A stretch of 64,000 nt of DNA from Closterium sp. Naga37s-1. Its lineage: Eukaryota; Streptophyta; Zygnematophyceae; Desmidiales; Closteriaceae. The DNA lies in contig CANJKZ010000770.1 in assembly GCA_947471745.1 (NCBI GenBank), positions 62,001 to 126,000 on the forward strand. Reading direction: 5' to 3'. The notes under the pieces were generated by a model that saw nothing but the letters and a program-made list of their open reading frames with translations, was not told where the DNA came from and did no database searches. The translations under genes and the position numbers were made by a program. Positions 43,601 to 54,065 of this stretch are shown here, piece by piece (position 1 is the first letter of the stretch; each line of letters begins with the position of its first letter).

Positions 43601-43888
43601 TTTGGGGGGGGGGAGGGGGGGAGTTGGAGCCAAAATCTCGTTGGGGTCTCCATCTGGGTGTCTCGCAGCAGAGTAAGGGGTGGTTGGTTCTCGACTTGTC
43701 GAGCAACCGTTTGATCACTACGGTCGAGGACATCTTATACGAGACAATCTCTCTTGCAGAGTGGAAGGCGACGAAGCAGAGTCCCACTGTCGACCGGGCT
43801 GCGCTCGACAATGTGGCATAATTCCCGACGGATCTTGTGGGTGATGACGACGATGATGACAAAATGACTAAGGCACCAACACTTCTGC
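40685..43888 (+). pseudogene. Old copia fossil H: gag, protease, integrase
   Basis: Heavily decayed copia sequence of a lineage distinct from the GC-rich group and lower in GC. Gag of the UBN2 kind (VTTYCNRAQMILANLRMAG, HVLKGLSAEYKYLRRML) lies at about 40690-41070. A canonical zinc knuckle C-X2-C-X4-H-X4-C is at 41179-41220, protease (LLDSGCSHHLW) near 41430, GAG-pre-integrase (VWHPRLAHAGVETIKQ) about 41855-41990 and integrase (YFLLLKDRKSRYVWIYP; LRSDRGG; PQQNGMAER) about 43085-43560. Element G is inserted at 43889; H resumes at 57772. More than ten breaks: the oldest retroelement in the window. No LTR of its own was recognised. Confidence 0.8.
42000..43050. other. Unassigned block inside fossil H
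   Basis: Between the GAG-pre-integrase and integrase parts of H lie about 1 kb that match neither and are lower in GC. Small open frames on both strands (for example 42273-42620 on minus) have no recognisable domain. The minus strand has a splice-donor-like AGGTAAGT near 42830. It may be a further insertion or decayed H sequence. Confidence 0.4.
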
Positions 43889-43893
43889 ATGTT

Positions 43894-44012
43894 TGTCAGA
43901 AGAATGAATGAGAAAAAGAGATGGGTACAAGTGCTAACCCTAATTGGGTTGTACCCCTTATGGGCTACCCCACTATAGCCTACACAATTGTAAGCACTAT
44001 AGCATTCTGACA
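43894..44012 (-). repeat. 3' LTR of element G
   Basis: 119 bp, TGTCAGAAGAATG to ATTCTGACA, followed by the polypurine-tract complement CACAACCCCATAGGC. Confidence 0.9.
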
Positions 44013-44240
44013 CAACCCCATAGGCAAAGTGGGGGAGAACAAGTGGTCACAAGACCAGTCAAGAAAAGCAAAGCAAGCTTAGGGTGGATCACAAAGTCAC
44101 CACACAGTTCGAGCACAAGCAAAGGGCCACAAGGCCAGTTCACATGCAGAGTTATATAAAAGAGAACAAAAAAATATAGTGATCATACCCTAGCAAGTGC
44201 AAGCATGCAGGTATATATAGAGATCACAGTACAAGCAGAG

Positions 44241-46348
44241 TCAAGCAGTAAGCAAGTGAGGCAAAGTAGGCACAAGGCCTAACACAGTAGCAAAATGCTG
44301 ATGATCACCAGGCGGAAGTGCCTTGGTGAAGACATCAGCAGTGTTGGCCCGAGTGACCACGTACGCAAGACGAAGCTGGCCACGCTGCTGCAACTCTCGA
44401 GCAAGGAAGTATCGCAGAGCGATGTGATTCGTTTGGTGCTCCATTCTGTGCTCCTGACACAAGGCAATCATGGCCTTGTTGTCTACGTACAGAACTGGAG
44501 GCGAACGAGGCTGCTCTCCCAAGCCAGTCAGCAGGTAGGTGAGCCAGCGTAGCTCCTGTGCAGCCATGGCCCCTGCATAGATCTCAGCCTAACAACTGGA
44601 GCTGAGAACCGAAGACTAGCGGGTAGACCGCCAGGACACAGAGCCGGAACCGAGGCTGAAGGTGTAACCCTGTGACGACCGCTGCGTAGCTGAGTCGTCA
44701 ACCCAAGAAGTGTCTGCGTGACCAGTGAGGACAACTGGACCCCGTCCTCCAAGCACAAGCCCCATGCTCGACGTACTGCACAAGTAACGCAGTACCCTCT
44801 TCGCAACATCCCAGTGCACCTTTCGGTGCCTGCCGGGAGCCACGTAGCGAGCCAGGAGGCTGAGAGGGTACGCGAGGTCAGGTCGTGTGCACGTCATCAG
44901 GTACATGAGGCAACCCACAAGCTCTGGGTACGGACCACTCGGCTCTACGGAGGTGGAGCCGAGAGCGAGTGACCGGTAGACAGAGGAGTGGGCTGTGGCA
45001 AGGAGAACTGGAAGCCGAAGCGCTGAAGGACCTGGTGCACCATGTGTGACTGAGTCAGTGTGATGGTGCGCCGTGCTCTGTTCCGGGTGATCTGCAAGCC
45101 AAGATAGCTGCGCAGTTCACCCAGGATAGTACAGGTGTGTCTCTACTGCAGCTCTGACTTCACAAGGGTCAGTGCCTCAGTATCAGCAGTGGCAAAGACC
45201 AGGTCGTCGACGTACACGAGGACGTAGAATGGCGGCAACAACGTGTTGATGCGTAGAAACAACGACGGGTCAGCAGTAGAAGGAGCAAACCCAAGAACCG
45301 CAACTGTAGTCATCAGTGTGTCGTACCACTCGTGATGCGCCTGGCGAGGACCATAGACTTGCCGCCGGAGGCTCCACTGGGTACCTGCAGGAAACGACCC
45401 AGTGAAGCCAGGTGGGCGGCGCAGCCAGATCTCGTCGTGCAGGCTGCCCTGTAAGAAAGCTGTGCTGAAGTCCAGAGAGTGCAACTCGTAGTCACGCTGA
45501 GCAGCCACGTGCAGCAACACCTGAAGAGTAGTCATCTTCGGGGTGGAAGAGAAGGTCTGAAAGTAGTCGACCCCCTGTCGCTGACTGAAGCCTCGAGCAA
45601 CGTAACGCGCCTTGAAGGCTTGCGGAGAACCCGGCGGCCGCTCCACCCTGAAAATCCACATGCCATCGACAATGTTCGCCCCAGGTGGGGGAACCTCGTC
45701 GACGTAGGTGCCTGTGGACTTCCAGGATGCCATCTCGGCATCCATGGCTGCCTACCACAGAGAGGAGTAAGGACCCGTAATCGCCTCCGCGTAAGAGCGC
45801 GAGGTCGGGATGTCTGGTGCATCCGGGTCTCCCTCAGGGGCAAGCAGCATGGAAGCGAAACGAGGTACAGCAGCTGCAAGACACTCAAACTCCTCCTGCC
45901 TGTCCTCAAGGACGTCCGTGCCAAGAGCACACTCACCCCCGACGGACAGAGGACTGGCAGACTCAGACTCAGCAACAAGAGCAGTGGCGTAGTCTAGACG
46001 GCAGGCAGCAGCAAAGTCAAGCAGCTCAGCAACGAGGGCAGACGCAGCAGCAGACTCAAAGGAAGGGTCAGTGACAGCAGTGGCAAGGAGACGAGAGACA
46101 GCGAGACTGGCAGCACGAGCGCGGTCAGACTCAGGTTCATGGACCTCAGGAAGAGAGGACTCAGGAGGAGCAGGCAGAGGAACACGCAGTGGAACAGAGG
46201 AAGGACGGAGTGTCATAGTGTGCGTGCCGGGGACAGGAGGAGGACGCGAACGAGGAACGCGACAAGCAGTGCAAACAGGGGAGGCAGGACGAGACGCAGG
46301 CTCACGACGCTTTGTAAGACTGCCGGACTGCTCAGTGTAAGGAGAAGG
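44241..46348 (-). pseudogene. RT and RNase H part of element G
   Basis: RNase H (AEIYAGAMAAQELRWLTYLL relatives, ending LPHLLTA) about 44241-44720, reverse transcriptase about 44900-45745 with the YVDDLVFA site near 45198-45221, and part of the Pro/Ser-rich linker up to the insertion of I at 46349. The GAAGG duplication of I lies at 46344-46348. Confidence 0.86.
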
Positions 46349-46491
46349 TGTTGGAAACAACAGTTGAAAGTTGGAAATGAGAAAGAGGGTTTGCACTAGT
46401 AGGCAGTTGAGTACATATAGGAAACCCTAGATTGGGCTGTACTCACTATTGAGTACCCCACTGCAGGCTAGACAAATATAACATTCTGACA
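46349..46491 (-). repeat. 3' LTR of element I
   Basis: 143 bp, TGTTGGAAACAACAG to ATTCTGACA; the last part resembles C/F/G LTRs. Confidence 0.9.
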
Positions 46492-47085
46492 CACCCCCAT
46501 AGCCAAGGTGGGGTGTAATCAGCACAACAGGCAAAGCAAAACAAGCTCAGGGTGGATCACAAAGTCACCACACATTCTGAGCACAAGTACAGGAAGTAGT
46601 AGTTCACAGCAATAAGTAAAGCTAGAGGCTATCACAGAGGGCAAGTAAGGAGGAGGATGCTGGACTGATAGGAAAGGAGAGAGAGGAGGCAACGGCTGAA
46701 GCTGCAGACACACGGGCAACAGGAGCGGCGCGCACTGTGGCTACCGAAGGCGCACCTCCGGACTACAGGAGTAACTGGCTCCGCGGCTAAGACGAGCGGC
46801 AGGAGCAACGGACCCACGGGCGACTGGCGAAGCAGCATCACTGGGCTACCGGAAGCGCACCTCCGGACTACTGGCGCTGCTGACGACACGACGGCTACCT
46901 CCACCCAACCTCCCCCACTGTCGCACCCCCCTGTCACACACCCCATGCTGCACCCCTAGGTTCACTCACACTCCACCCCCTAGCACCACTCTGTCGACTC
47001 ACACACACCCACCCTCCTCGGCGGCAGCTGCAGCAGTGGGAGACGGAGGAGGAGGAGAAGCAGGTGAGGCCGCACACCCGCCACC
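46492..47085 (-). other. Interior of element I, 3' side
   Basis: About 590 bp, non-coding. Polypurine tract and conserved 3' block come first. Then about 46735-46870 hold two copies of a roughly 30-bp unit around GCGCACCTCCGGACTAC. The CCCTT at 47086-47090 is the target duplication of J. Confidence 0.75.
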
Positions 47086-47090
47086 CCCTT

Positions 47091-47908
47091 TGTTGGTGCA
47101 ACCCTACGGTTTGCACTCGGCTTGTTGTCCGTGTGCGTGAATGTGTGTGTGTATGGAATGGTATGAGGGCATGGGATAATATATATTTCATGCTTATAAT
47201 TGTGTGTGAATGTTGAGTCATGATGTCGAGTGTGTGTGTCGAGTCAATAGCGAGTTATCGCTAGACGCGTGTTACGCGGTCGTTTGTGTCTCGCGCGCGG
47301 TTTCTATTTTGTCGTGCGCGGTTTCTATTTTGTCCTGTGTCGAACGTTCGGCGTGTCGCAGGTGTGTGCAGCAGACCCATCAAGAACTCAAGGATGAGTT
47401 TGTGATGAAGAGCCCGAGCCTTGGTGTCAAGCCTCAAGTGATTTCGAAGCTTGCCAAAAGGGTACACCTCAAGATATTGAAGATAGTTACATTACTTTGT
47501 GTAGTGTAACATTTCACTTGGTGTAGGCCCTAGTGAAGGGTAGTTTCGAGACCCTTCGTGATTGGGGACAGTGTGGCACTGTTACACATCACTGTACCTC
47601 GGCTCTTGGGGTTTGTAGGAGCTGGGAGTCATTCCCAACTCGTAACTCTTCCTATCTTGTGTTCTAAGACTATAGTGGCTGCCATAGTACCGTTCGTTCA
47701 AACCGACGCTGTGTCGTCAATTCTTTATCAAATCGTGCAATCTAAATTGCTAATTGTAGACGACGTGAAGACGCTCCAGATCCAATTCGAATCAAGTCAT
47801 TTGCAGCTGTGAGCAGAACGCTATCAACGTTTGATCCGCTGTGCAGAAATCCGTCTGTGCTCTCTATCTTTCGTTTTAGGCACATTCAAGCCTATTGTGA
47901 CTATAACA
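47091..47908 (+). repeat. 5' LTR of element J
   Basis: 818 bp, TGTTGGTGCAACC to GACTATAACA. A TATA-like GGATAATATATATTTC lies near 47175, a candidate promoter. Two tandem copies of GCGCGGTTTCTATTTTGTC follow near 47295-47335. Confidence 0.95.
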
Positions 47909-47910
47909 AG

Positions 47911-47923
47911 TGGTATCAGAGCC
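47911..47923 (+). promoter_or_regulatory. Primer binding site of element J
   Basis: TGGTATCAGAGCC, the standard plant copia site complementary to the 3' end of initiator-Met tRNA, two bases inside the 5' LTR. Confidence 0.9.
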
Positions 47924-47942
47924 CCTTGGAGCAGTTTCGACA

Positions 47943-50900
47943 ATGTCTGGACCTGAGGAAAGGGGTGGCAGAGGTGCTGGTGGCAGTGGAGAAGCTCAAG
48001 CTCAAGGCCAACCCCGTGATTCAGCCATGGCGCCCATGCAACCAAGTCTTGGCCCACCTAGGGATGAGCCTAGGGTGTTTGGGCTTGACAAGTTCAACGG
48101 TGACAACTTTGCTGAATGGTCCTTCAAGATGGAGAACATCTTTGACCACTATGACCTGCTGGAAGTGATGGAAGGAACGGAGAAGCGCCCCGAGAACGAC
48201 CCGGAGAAGAGCCCGTGGGTGCGGAAGAGCGCACAAGGCTATCTCTTACTTGGGCAAGCGTTGGGGAGCAGTCAGATCCGTCACATCAAGCCATTCCAGC
48301 GTGAACCAGAGAAAGGACCAAAGGCATGGGCTGCTCTCAAGGGTGTACATGCTCCTGCAACAGCGGCGGTAGCGGTGGTGTTGGAACGGCAAATGGCGGC
48401 ACTACGAATTGAAGAAGACGAAGCGGTTGAAGAAGGGGTGCAGAAATTCTTCGACTTGTTGACGCGGCTTGAGGGAGCTGATTTGAACTACAGTGAGCTC
48501 CAAAAGAAGACCAAGTTGCTGGCCTTACTCCCAGAGTCATGGTCCTCGCTCATCATCAACCTTAATCGCGACTTGCCCCGCCTCTCGCTTGAAGACGTGA
48601 AGCGAGCTATCCTTCAAGAGGATTTCCGCCGCCGTGAGTTGGCGAGTGCGGATGGCGCTGAGGCAGCGAGCATCGGCCGTGGATATGGTCGAGGAAGAGG
48701 CAGAGGACGAGGGGGAGGAAGGTTTGGTGGCAGCAACTTCGGCGGAGGCCGCAGGAGTGGCGGTTACGGCAGCGACGACAAGAGCTACGGACGCGGTCGC
48801 GGCCGATTCGACGGCGAGTGTCACTATTGCCACAAGAGCGGACACATGTGGCGCGACTGCTACAAACTCCCTGATGGTTGGACCCCTGCTCAAGGCCAAG
48901 AGGGTAGAGGAGCAGGAGGAGGGAGAGGACGAGGCCGTGGAGGCCGTGGCGGTCTCGGTGGCGGAGCTGCAAACATGAAGAGCGGAGACAACGACAAGGA
49001 CCCGAGCGACGATCGATACCCGGGTCTATTCTACTTCGTGTCGACGCAAGTACCGGCTGGTCCAGAGAAGGATGAAGGCTTTGAGGAGCCAGCAGCTGTG
49101 GGGAAGGTGACCCTACACCCCCTGGACTATTGGGTGATTGATAGTGGCGCTACCTATAGCATGACACCTCGCCCGGACTTGCTCACCGAACTCGAGCCGT
49201 CACCGGTGAAGCATGTCACATCGGCTTTGGGGCAGCGAGCAGAGGTGAAAGGCATGGGCAAGGCCATGTTCAAGGGTGCTGATGGGAAGATGGTGGGCCT
49301 CAAGAACGTGCTTTGGGTGCCCAGCCTTGCTGCAAACCTGATTTCCGTGCGGCGGTTGGCAAAGGCCGGCATGGACACGAACTCGAAGGGAGCCAAGACC
49401 TACACCGCAAGGCTTGGCGATCGAATTCTTTGGGACCTTCATGAGGACAGGGATGTCTACAACGAGATGTGGCAGATCCCAGTGGTCCCTATGCCTAAGG
49501 AGAGGCAAGTGGCAGCAAGCATCAGCACCAAGGATGGAGCGGTCGGTAGCGACGATGGCGCGAACGGTCGCGCTAAGGAGAATGAGCTCAAGAAGAGCAA
49601 ACCCGGAGGGACCAGCAAGTTGAGTGAACCTAAGGAGAGTGGTGCAGCAACCAAGGAGCAGCAAAAGGGTGAGGAGAACCCAGAGGCAGCAGCGGAGGAG
49701 GACTACGGAGAGAGTATGTGGGGCGCTATTGCGAGCGCGGCATTCTCCAATCCAACTTCGGCTACGGGGGAGTGTGATTGGCTCACCTTGCATCGGCGCA
49801 TGGGGCATGTGGCCCTGCCCATCTTGCAGCAGCTAGTGAAGAATGAGATGGTTGCTGGCATACGTGTGAAGGGGGAGCCCGATGAGGTGCTTGGCTGCCC
49901 GACGTGCATTCAAGCCAAGTTCATCCGGTTTCCGTTCCCTAGTTCGGAGGCAACGGCAAAGGCACCGCTTGATGAGGTGGTGATGGACGTGGTGGGCCCC
50001 CTGAAGCTTGGAGCTGCTGGAGCTGAGTATTTTCTCACCATTGTCGACGTCTACACCCGCATGACTTGGGTGTACGTGCTGGCCAAGAAGAGCGACGTGG
50101 CTGAAACGTTGAAGACGGATTGGTTCCCGATGGTGGAGCGGCAACAAGACCGTCTAGTCAAGTCAATCCGCACCGATCGAGGGGGAGAGTTCCTGAGCAA
50201 GGAGTTTGGGTTGTGGCTGAAGAAGAATGGTATTCGGCACTCCCTCACCATGCCATACTCCCCTGCAATGAACGGCATCGCCGAGCGAGCGAACCGCACA
50301 ATCACGGAGGCGGCACGCGGGTTGCTCATTGAAGCCGGGCTACCCGACTATTTCTGGCCTGATGCGGTGCGGAGCGCGTGTGTGGCCAAGAACAGAGCCT
50401 TGACTCATGTGGGAGCAGACAAATGGGTGCCCTATGTGGAGTGGCTAGGAAGGAAGCCAAAGGTGGATATGCTTCGGGTGTTCGGGTGCATGTGCATGGC
50501 GCTCGTGCCTAAGCATCTTCGGCACAACAAGCTTGGTGCCAAGGCGGTGTGGGCCGTGCACTTGGGCATGGCTCAAAACAGCAAGGGATGGCTTCTTTGG
50601 GACCCATTCACCAAGAAGTTCTTGGTGAGCAGGGACTGCAAGTTCATGGAGAACTTCATGTACAAGGATTGGAAGGCGGAGAATGAGGCGAAGATAGGCG
50701 TGCGGTTTGGGGAGGTGAAGAGTTGTGGTTTGGAGCATGTGGAGCTGCCTTTGGAGCTGAGCAGTGGCAGCACAACCAAAAGGCAATCCTCCCTTGTGAA
50801 TGGGGGAGAGGAGGCCAATGATGCAGAGGAAGAAGAGGAGGAGGTGCAGCAAGTGAGCGAGCGTGCACCGTCACTCCCTTCCCGTACTACGAGTGCTCCA

Positions 50901-52712
50901 CGGATTCGAGCCACACCGCAGCAACGCCAAGGCCTTCAAGTCCCTGCAGCTGAGGAGGAAGGAAGGGGGAAGAGGAGAGTTCAACCCCCTAATAGGCTGA
51001 CCTATGATGCGCCGGGAAAGCAGGGCAAGACAGCCCTGGCCGGAGCGGCAATGATGGTCGGAGACGACGAGGAGAGTGACTACGAGGAGTGTGCCTTCGC
51101 GTTCTTCTCTCCGGTGGAGATGCCGGGAGAACCAGCAACTCTCAAGGAGGCTTTGGAGAGTAGTGATGCTGAGGAGTGGAAGAAGGCCATGGAGAGTGAG
51201 CTGAAGAGCATCGAGGAGAATGACACGTTTGAATTGGTGGAGCTACCGGAGGGGCGTACGGCGATAACGTCCAAGTGGCTCTTCAAAATCAAGTCGGATG
51301 CCGACGGCAAGATCGAGCGCTACAAGTCTAGGCTTGTAGCCAAGGGGTACCAGCAGAAGGAGAAGGTGGACTTCAAGGAGCTGTTTGCCCCTGTGGTGAA
51401 GCCGACGACGCTGCGAACCCTATTCGCGGGAGCCGCCATCAAAGGATGGGTAGTAAAGCAAATGGACATCGTAACGGCATTCCTTAACGGCATCCTTGAG
51501 GAGGAGATTTTTATGGCGCAGCCAGAGGGGTTTGATGATGGTAGTGGCAGAGTGTGGAAGCTGAAGAAGGCCCTCTATGGGCTGAAGCAGGCCCCTAGGC
51601 AATGGTACATGAAGCTGCGCGAAGTGTTGGAGGGGATCGGCTTCACTCCCTCAACGGCCGATCACTCCTTGTTCATGCTTGGCGAGGGGGAGCAGAGGAG
51701 TTTCATGGTGGTTTATGTGGATGACATCCTCATTTTCTCACCCTCTTCTGACCTTGTGAAGGAGGTGATGCTGAAGCTTCAAGACAAGTTCAAGTGCAAG
51801 GCCCTCGGTGACGTGAGCTTCTACCTTGGGCTCCACATCGAACGAGATGTAGAGAAGCGGTGCATGCGGGTGCATCAACGAAAGTACCTGGAGGCATTGG
51901 CTGCCAACTTTGGGCAGAGTGAAGGCCATGTGGCTACACCCTTTCCCTCTGGGTTCAAGTGTGTGAAGGGACCAGAGGAGGAGAGCGTTGGTGAAGAGGA
52001 GAGGCGCCGATTTCACTCGTTGGTGGGCAGCCTCATGTATGCGGCGGTAAACACCCGACCGGACGTCGCGTTTGCTACCGGGCAGCTGGCTAGGGTTGTG
52101 CAATGCCCTAATGAGGAGCAGGTAGCAGCTGGAATGAGGGTGGCCAAGTATCTTGGCCAAACACCGACCGTTGGGCTGCAATACTCGGCGGCGGCACAAA
52201 GGCGCCAAAAGGGCGCGGATGGTGTTGAACCCGGGCGTTTGTTCCTCACCGCCTACTCGGATGCTTCATATGCATCAGAACCAGAGGACATGACAAGTGT
52301 GGGAGGCTTCATATGCTGTGTTGGTGGAGGCCCAACTGCTTGGGAGAGCAAGAAGCAGGTTGACCAAGCTTTGAGCTCGGTGGAGTCCGAGTACATGGCA
52401 CTCTTCCGTGCCGTACGGGAGATTGTGTGGCAGCGGCGTTTGTTGGCTGAATTGGGGGAGGAGCAGCAAGGACCTACCCCACTGTACTGTGACAGCCAGG
52501 GTGCCATTGCTCTTGCTAAGAACCCTGTGTTGCATGGACTCACGAAGCACATGAGGGTGAAGTGGCATTGGACGAGGAGCATGGTAACCGCGGGTGAAGT
52601 TGAGTTGCGCTACGTGAAGACCACGGGGAAGCCGGCTGACATGATGACCAAGAGGCTGGTGGAGCAGCAGCATTGGAAGTGTTGCAAGCTGGCTGGGATG
52701 GCTCTGAACTGA
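47943..52712 (+). CDS. Copia gag-pol polyprotein of element J, 1589 residues
   Basis: Single open frame; the ATG at 47943 (MSGPEERGG) is the first after the primer site. Gag capsid region (FNGDNFAEWSFKMENIF) spans about residues 30-230, followed by an RGG/Gly-rich stretch and a zinc knuckle CHYCHKSGHMWRDC at about 293-306. Aspartic protease (VIDSGATYS) is at about 398, GAG-pre-integrase (LHRRMGHVALPIL) near 610 and integrase (VVMDVVGPL about 680, RTDRGGEF about 742, MNGIAERANR about 778) follows. An acidic linker leads to reverse transcriptase about 1087-1335 (YVDDILIF about 1258) and RNase H about 1437-1552 (SDASYASE; SSVESEYMAL). All catalytic motifs of the family are visible. Acts in cytoplasmic virus-like particles and then in nuclear integration. 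Confidence 0.95.
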   Translation: MSGPEERGGRGAGGSGEAQAQGQPRDSAMAPMQPSLGPPRDEPRVFGLDKFNGDNFAEWSFKMENIFDHYDLLEVMEGTEKRPENDPEKSPWVRKSAQGYLLLGQALGSSQIRHIKPFQREPEKGPKAWAALKGVHAPATAAVAVVLERQMAALRIEEDEAVEEGVQKFFDLLTRLEGADLNYSELQKKTKLLALLPESWSSLIINLNRDLPRLSLEDVKRAILQEDFRRRELASADGAEAASIGRGYGRGRGRGRGGGRFGGSNFGGGRRSGGYGSDDKSYGRGRGRFDGECHYCHKSGHMWRDCYKLPDGWTPAQGQEGRGAGGGRGRGRGGRGGLGGGAANMKSGDNDKDPSDDRYPGLFYFVSTQVPAGPEKDEGFEEPAAVGKVTLHPLDYWVIDSGATYSMTPRPDLLTELEPSPVKHVTSALGQRAEVKGMGKAMFKGADGKMVGLKNVLWVPSLAANLISVRRLAKAGMDTNSKGAKTYTARLGDRILWDLHEDRDVYNEMWQIPVVPMPKERQVAASISTKDGAVGSDDGANGRAKENELKKSKPGGTSKLSEPKESGAATKEQQKGEENPEAAAEEDYGESMWGAIASAAFSNPTSATGECDWLTLHRRMGHVALPILQQLVKNEMVAGIRVKGEPDEVLGCPTCIQAKFIRFPFPSSEATAKAPLDEVVMDVVGPLKLGAAGAEYFLTIVDVYTRMTWVYVLAKKSDVAETLKTDWFPMVERQQDRLVKSIRTDRGGEFLSKEFGLWLKKNGIRHSLTMPYSPAMNGIAERANRTITEAARGLLIEAGLPDYFWPDAVRSACVAKNRALTHVGADKWVPYVEWLGRKPKVDMLRVFGCMCMALVPKHLRHNKLGAKAVWAVHLGMAQNSKGWLLWDPFTKKFLVSRDCKFMENFMYKDWKAENEAKIGVRFGEVKSCGLEHVELPLELSSGSTTKRQSSLVNGGEEANDAEEEEEEVQQVSERAPSLPSRTTSAPRIRATPQQRQGLQVPAAEEEGRGKRRVQPPNRLTYDAPGKQGKTALAGAAMMVGDDEESDYEECAFAFFSPVEMPGEPATLKEALESSDAEEWKKAMESELKSIEENDTFELVELPEGRTAITSKWLFKIKSDADGKIERYKSRLVAKGYQQKEKVDFKELFAPVVKPTTLRTLFAGAAIKGWVVKQMDIVTAFLNGILEEEIFMAQPEGFDDGSGRVWKLKKALYGLKQAPRQWYMKLREVLEGIGFTPSTADHSLFMLGEGEQRSFMVVYVDDILIFSPSSDLVKEVMLKLQDKFKCKALGDVSFYLGLHIERDVEKRCMRVHQRKYLEALAANFGQSEGHVATPFPSGFKCVKGPEEESVGEEERRRFHSLVGSLMYAAVNTRPDVAFATGQLARVVQCPNEEQVAAGMRVAKYLGQTPTVGLQYSAAAQRRQKGADGVEPGRLFLTAYSDASYASEPEDMTSVGGFICCVGGGPTAWESKKQVDQALSSVESEYMALFRAVREIVWQRRLLAELGEEQQGPTPLYCDSQGAIALAKNPVLHGLTKHMRVKWHWTRSMVTAGEVELRYVKTTGKPADMMTKRLVEQQHWKCCKLAGMALN

Positions 52713-52753
52713 GAGAGCAACATATCCTAAGGCCAACAATCCGAGGGGGAGTT

Positions 52754-53572
52754 TGCTGGTGCAACCCTACGGTTTGCACTCGGCTTGTTGTCCGTGTGCG
52801 TGAATGTGTGTGTGTATGGAATGGTATGAGGGCATGGGATAATATATATCTCATGCTTATAATTGTGTGTGAATGTTGAGTCATGATGTCGAGTGTGTGT
52901 GTCGAGTCAATAGCGAGTTATCGCTAGACGCGTGTTACGCGGTCGTTTGTGTCTCGCGCGCGGTTTCTATTTTGTCGTGCGCGGTTTCTATTTTGTCCTG
53001 TGTCGAACGTTCGGCGTGTCGCAGGTGTGTGCAGCAGACCCATCAAGAACTCAAAGATGAGTTTGTGATGAAGAGCCCGAGCCTTGGTGTCAAGCCTCAA
53101 GTGATTTCGAAGCTCGCCAAAAGGGTACACCTCAAGATATTGAAGATAGTTACATTACTTTGTGTAGTGTAACATTTCACTTGGTGTAGGCCCTAGTGAA
53201 GGGTAGTTTCGAGACCCTTCGTGGTTGGGGACAGTGTGGCACTGTTCCACATCACTGTACCTCGGCTCTTGGGGTTTGTAGGAGCTGGGAGTCATTCCCA
53301 ACTCGTAACTCTTCCTATCTTGTGTTCTAAGACTATAGTGGCTGCCATAGTACCGTTCGTTCAAACCGACGCTGTGTCGTCAATTCTTTATCAAATCGTG
53401 CAATCTAAATTGCTAATTGTAGACGACGTGAAGACGCTCCAGATCCAATTTGAATCAGGTCATTTGCAGCTGTGAGCAGAACGCTATTAACGTTTGAAGC
53501 CGCTGTGCAGAAATCCGTCTGTGCTCTCTATCTTTCGTTTTAGGCACATTCAAGCCTATTGTGACTATAACA
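52754..53572 (+). repeat. 3' LTR of element J
   Basis: 819 bp, nearly identical to 47091-47908; starts TGCTGGTGC where the 5' copy has TGTTGGTGC. Confidence 0.95.
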
Positions 53573-53577
53573 CCCTT

Positions 53578-53635
53578 CTCGCCACCCCCAAACCCTAACA
53601 CAGGGCAGGGCCATAGATGGCGGGTAGGGAGGTAA

Positions 53636-53670
<35 letters not shown>

Positions 53671-54015
53671 GGCCGCGACAGGGCCGGGGCAGGACAGGTG
53701 CAGGGCAGGGCCGCGACGAAGACAGGAGGGGCCGAAGCGCGGCCCCCTTCTGTCGCCCCTCCCGTCGCGACGGGCGACGAGGGGGGCCGCGCACGAGCCC
53801 CCCGGGCGACGAAACCGCCGTGCGCCCCGGGGCGCGTGACTGGCAGGGCACCGCCGCGCGCCACGGGGCGCACGACGGGCAGAGTAGGGCGACGCGCGGC
53901 CCCCAGGGCAGCGCGACGGTCAGAAAACCGGCCGCGCGCCATAGGCGCGCGACAGGCAGAAAGACAGTGCGCGCCGGAGGCGCGTTATAGGCAGTATAGC
54001 AGCGGAAGACAATGG
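53578..54015 (-). repeat. GC-rich interior of element I, 5' side, with poly-G run
   Basis: About 440 bp, non-coding. A run of 32 G lies at 53636-53667, followed by GGGGCAGG/GGGCCGCGAC units and GCGCGC-rich segments such as GGGCGCGTGACTGG. It is the short equivalent of the GC-rich leaders in the coding relatives. Plus- and minus-strand frames here are repeat by-products. Confidence 0.8.
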
Positions 54016-54065
54016 TGGGCCCATGCACAGGATCGACCCAGAAGGGTCGACCTGCTCTGATTCCA

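Larger units (their letters stand above)
47091..53572 (+). mobile_element. Copia element J, full-length and whole-looking
   Basis: 6482-bp element with 818- and 819-bp LTRs (47091-47908, 52754-53572) and target duplication CCCTT (47086-47090 and 53573-53577). Primer site TGGTATCAGAGCC lies at 47911-47923, two bases after the LTR, and a G-rich polypurine tract at 52743-52751. One frame (47943-52712) encodes gag-pol. The LTRs differ at about ten positions by eye (near 1.2%), so the insertion is young. The long LTRs, canonical knuckle and charged protein set it apart from the GC-rich group; it resembles plant Tnt1-type copia. Looks whole. Confidence 0.95.

Noticed and set aside
40685-43888. Envelope or chromodomain that would mark retrovirus-like or gypsy elements
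   Set aside because: All recognisable pol regions have integrase before reverse transcriptase and no third ORF, so every LTR element with pol here is copia type.
47210-47509. 99-residue frame repeated at 52873-53172
   Set aside because: It lies wholly inside the two J LTRs; the duplication reflects LTR identity, not a gene pair.
53540-54060. Pro/Arg-rich open frames around the poly-G run
   Set aside because: They track GC-rich repeats in the interior of I and include homopolymer translation; no coding evidence.
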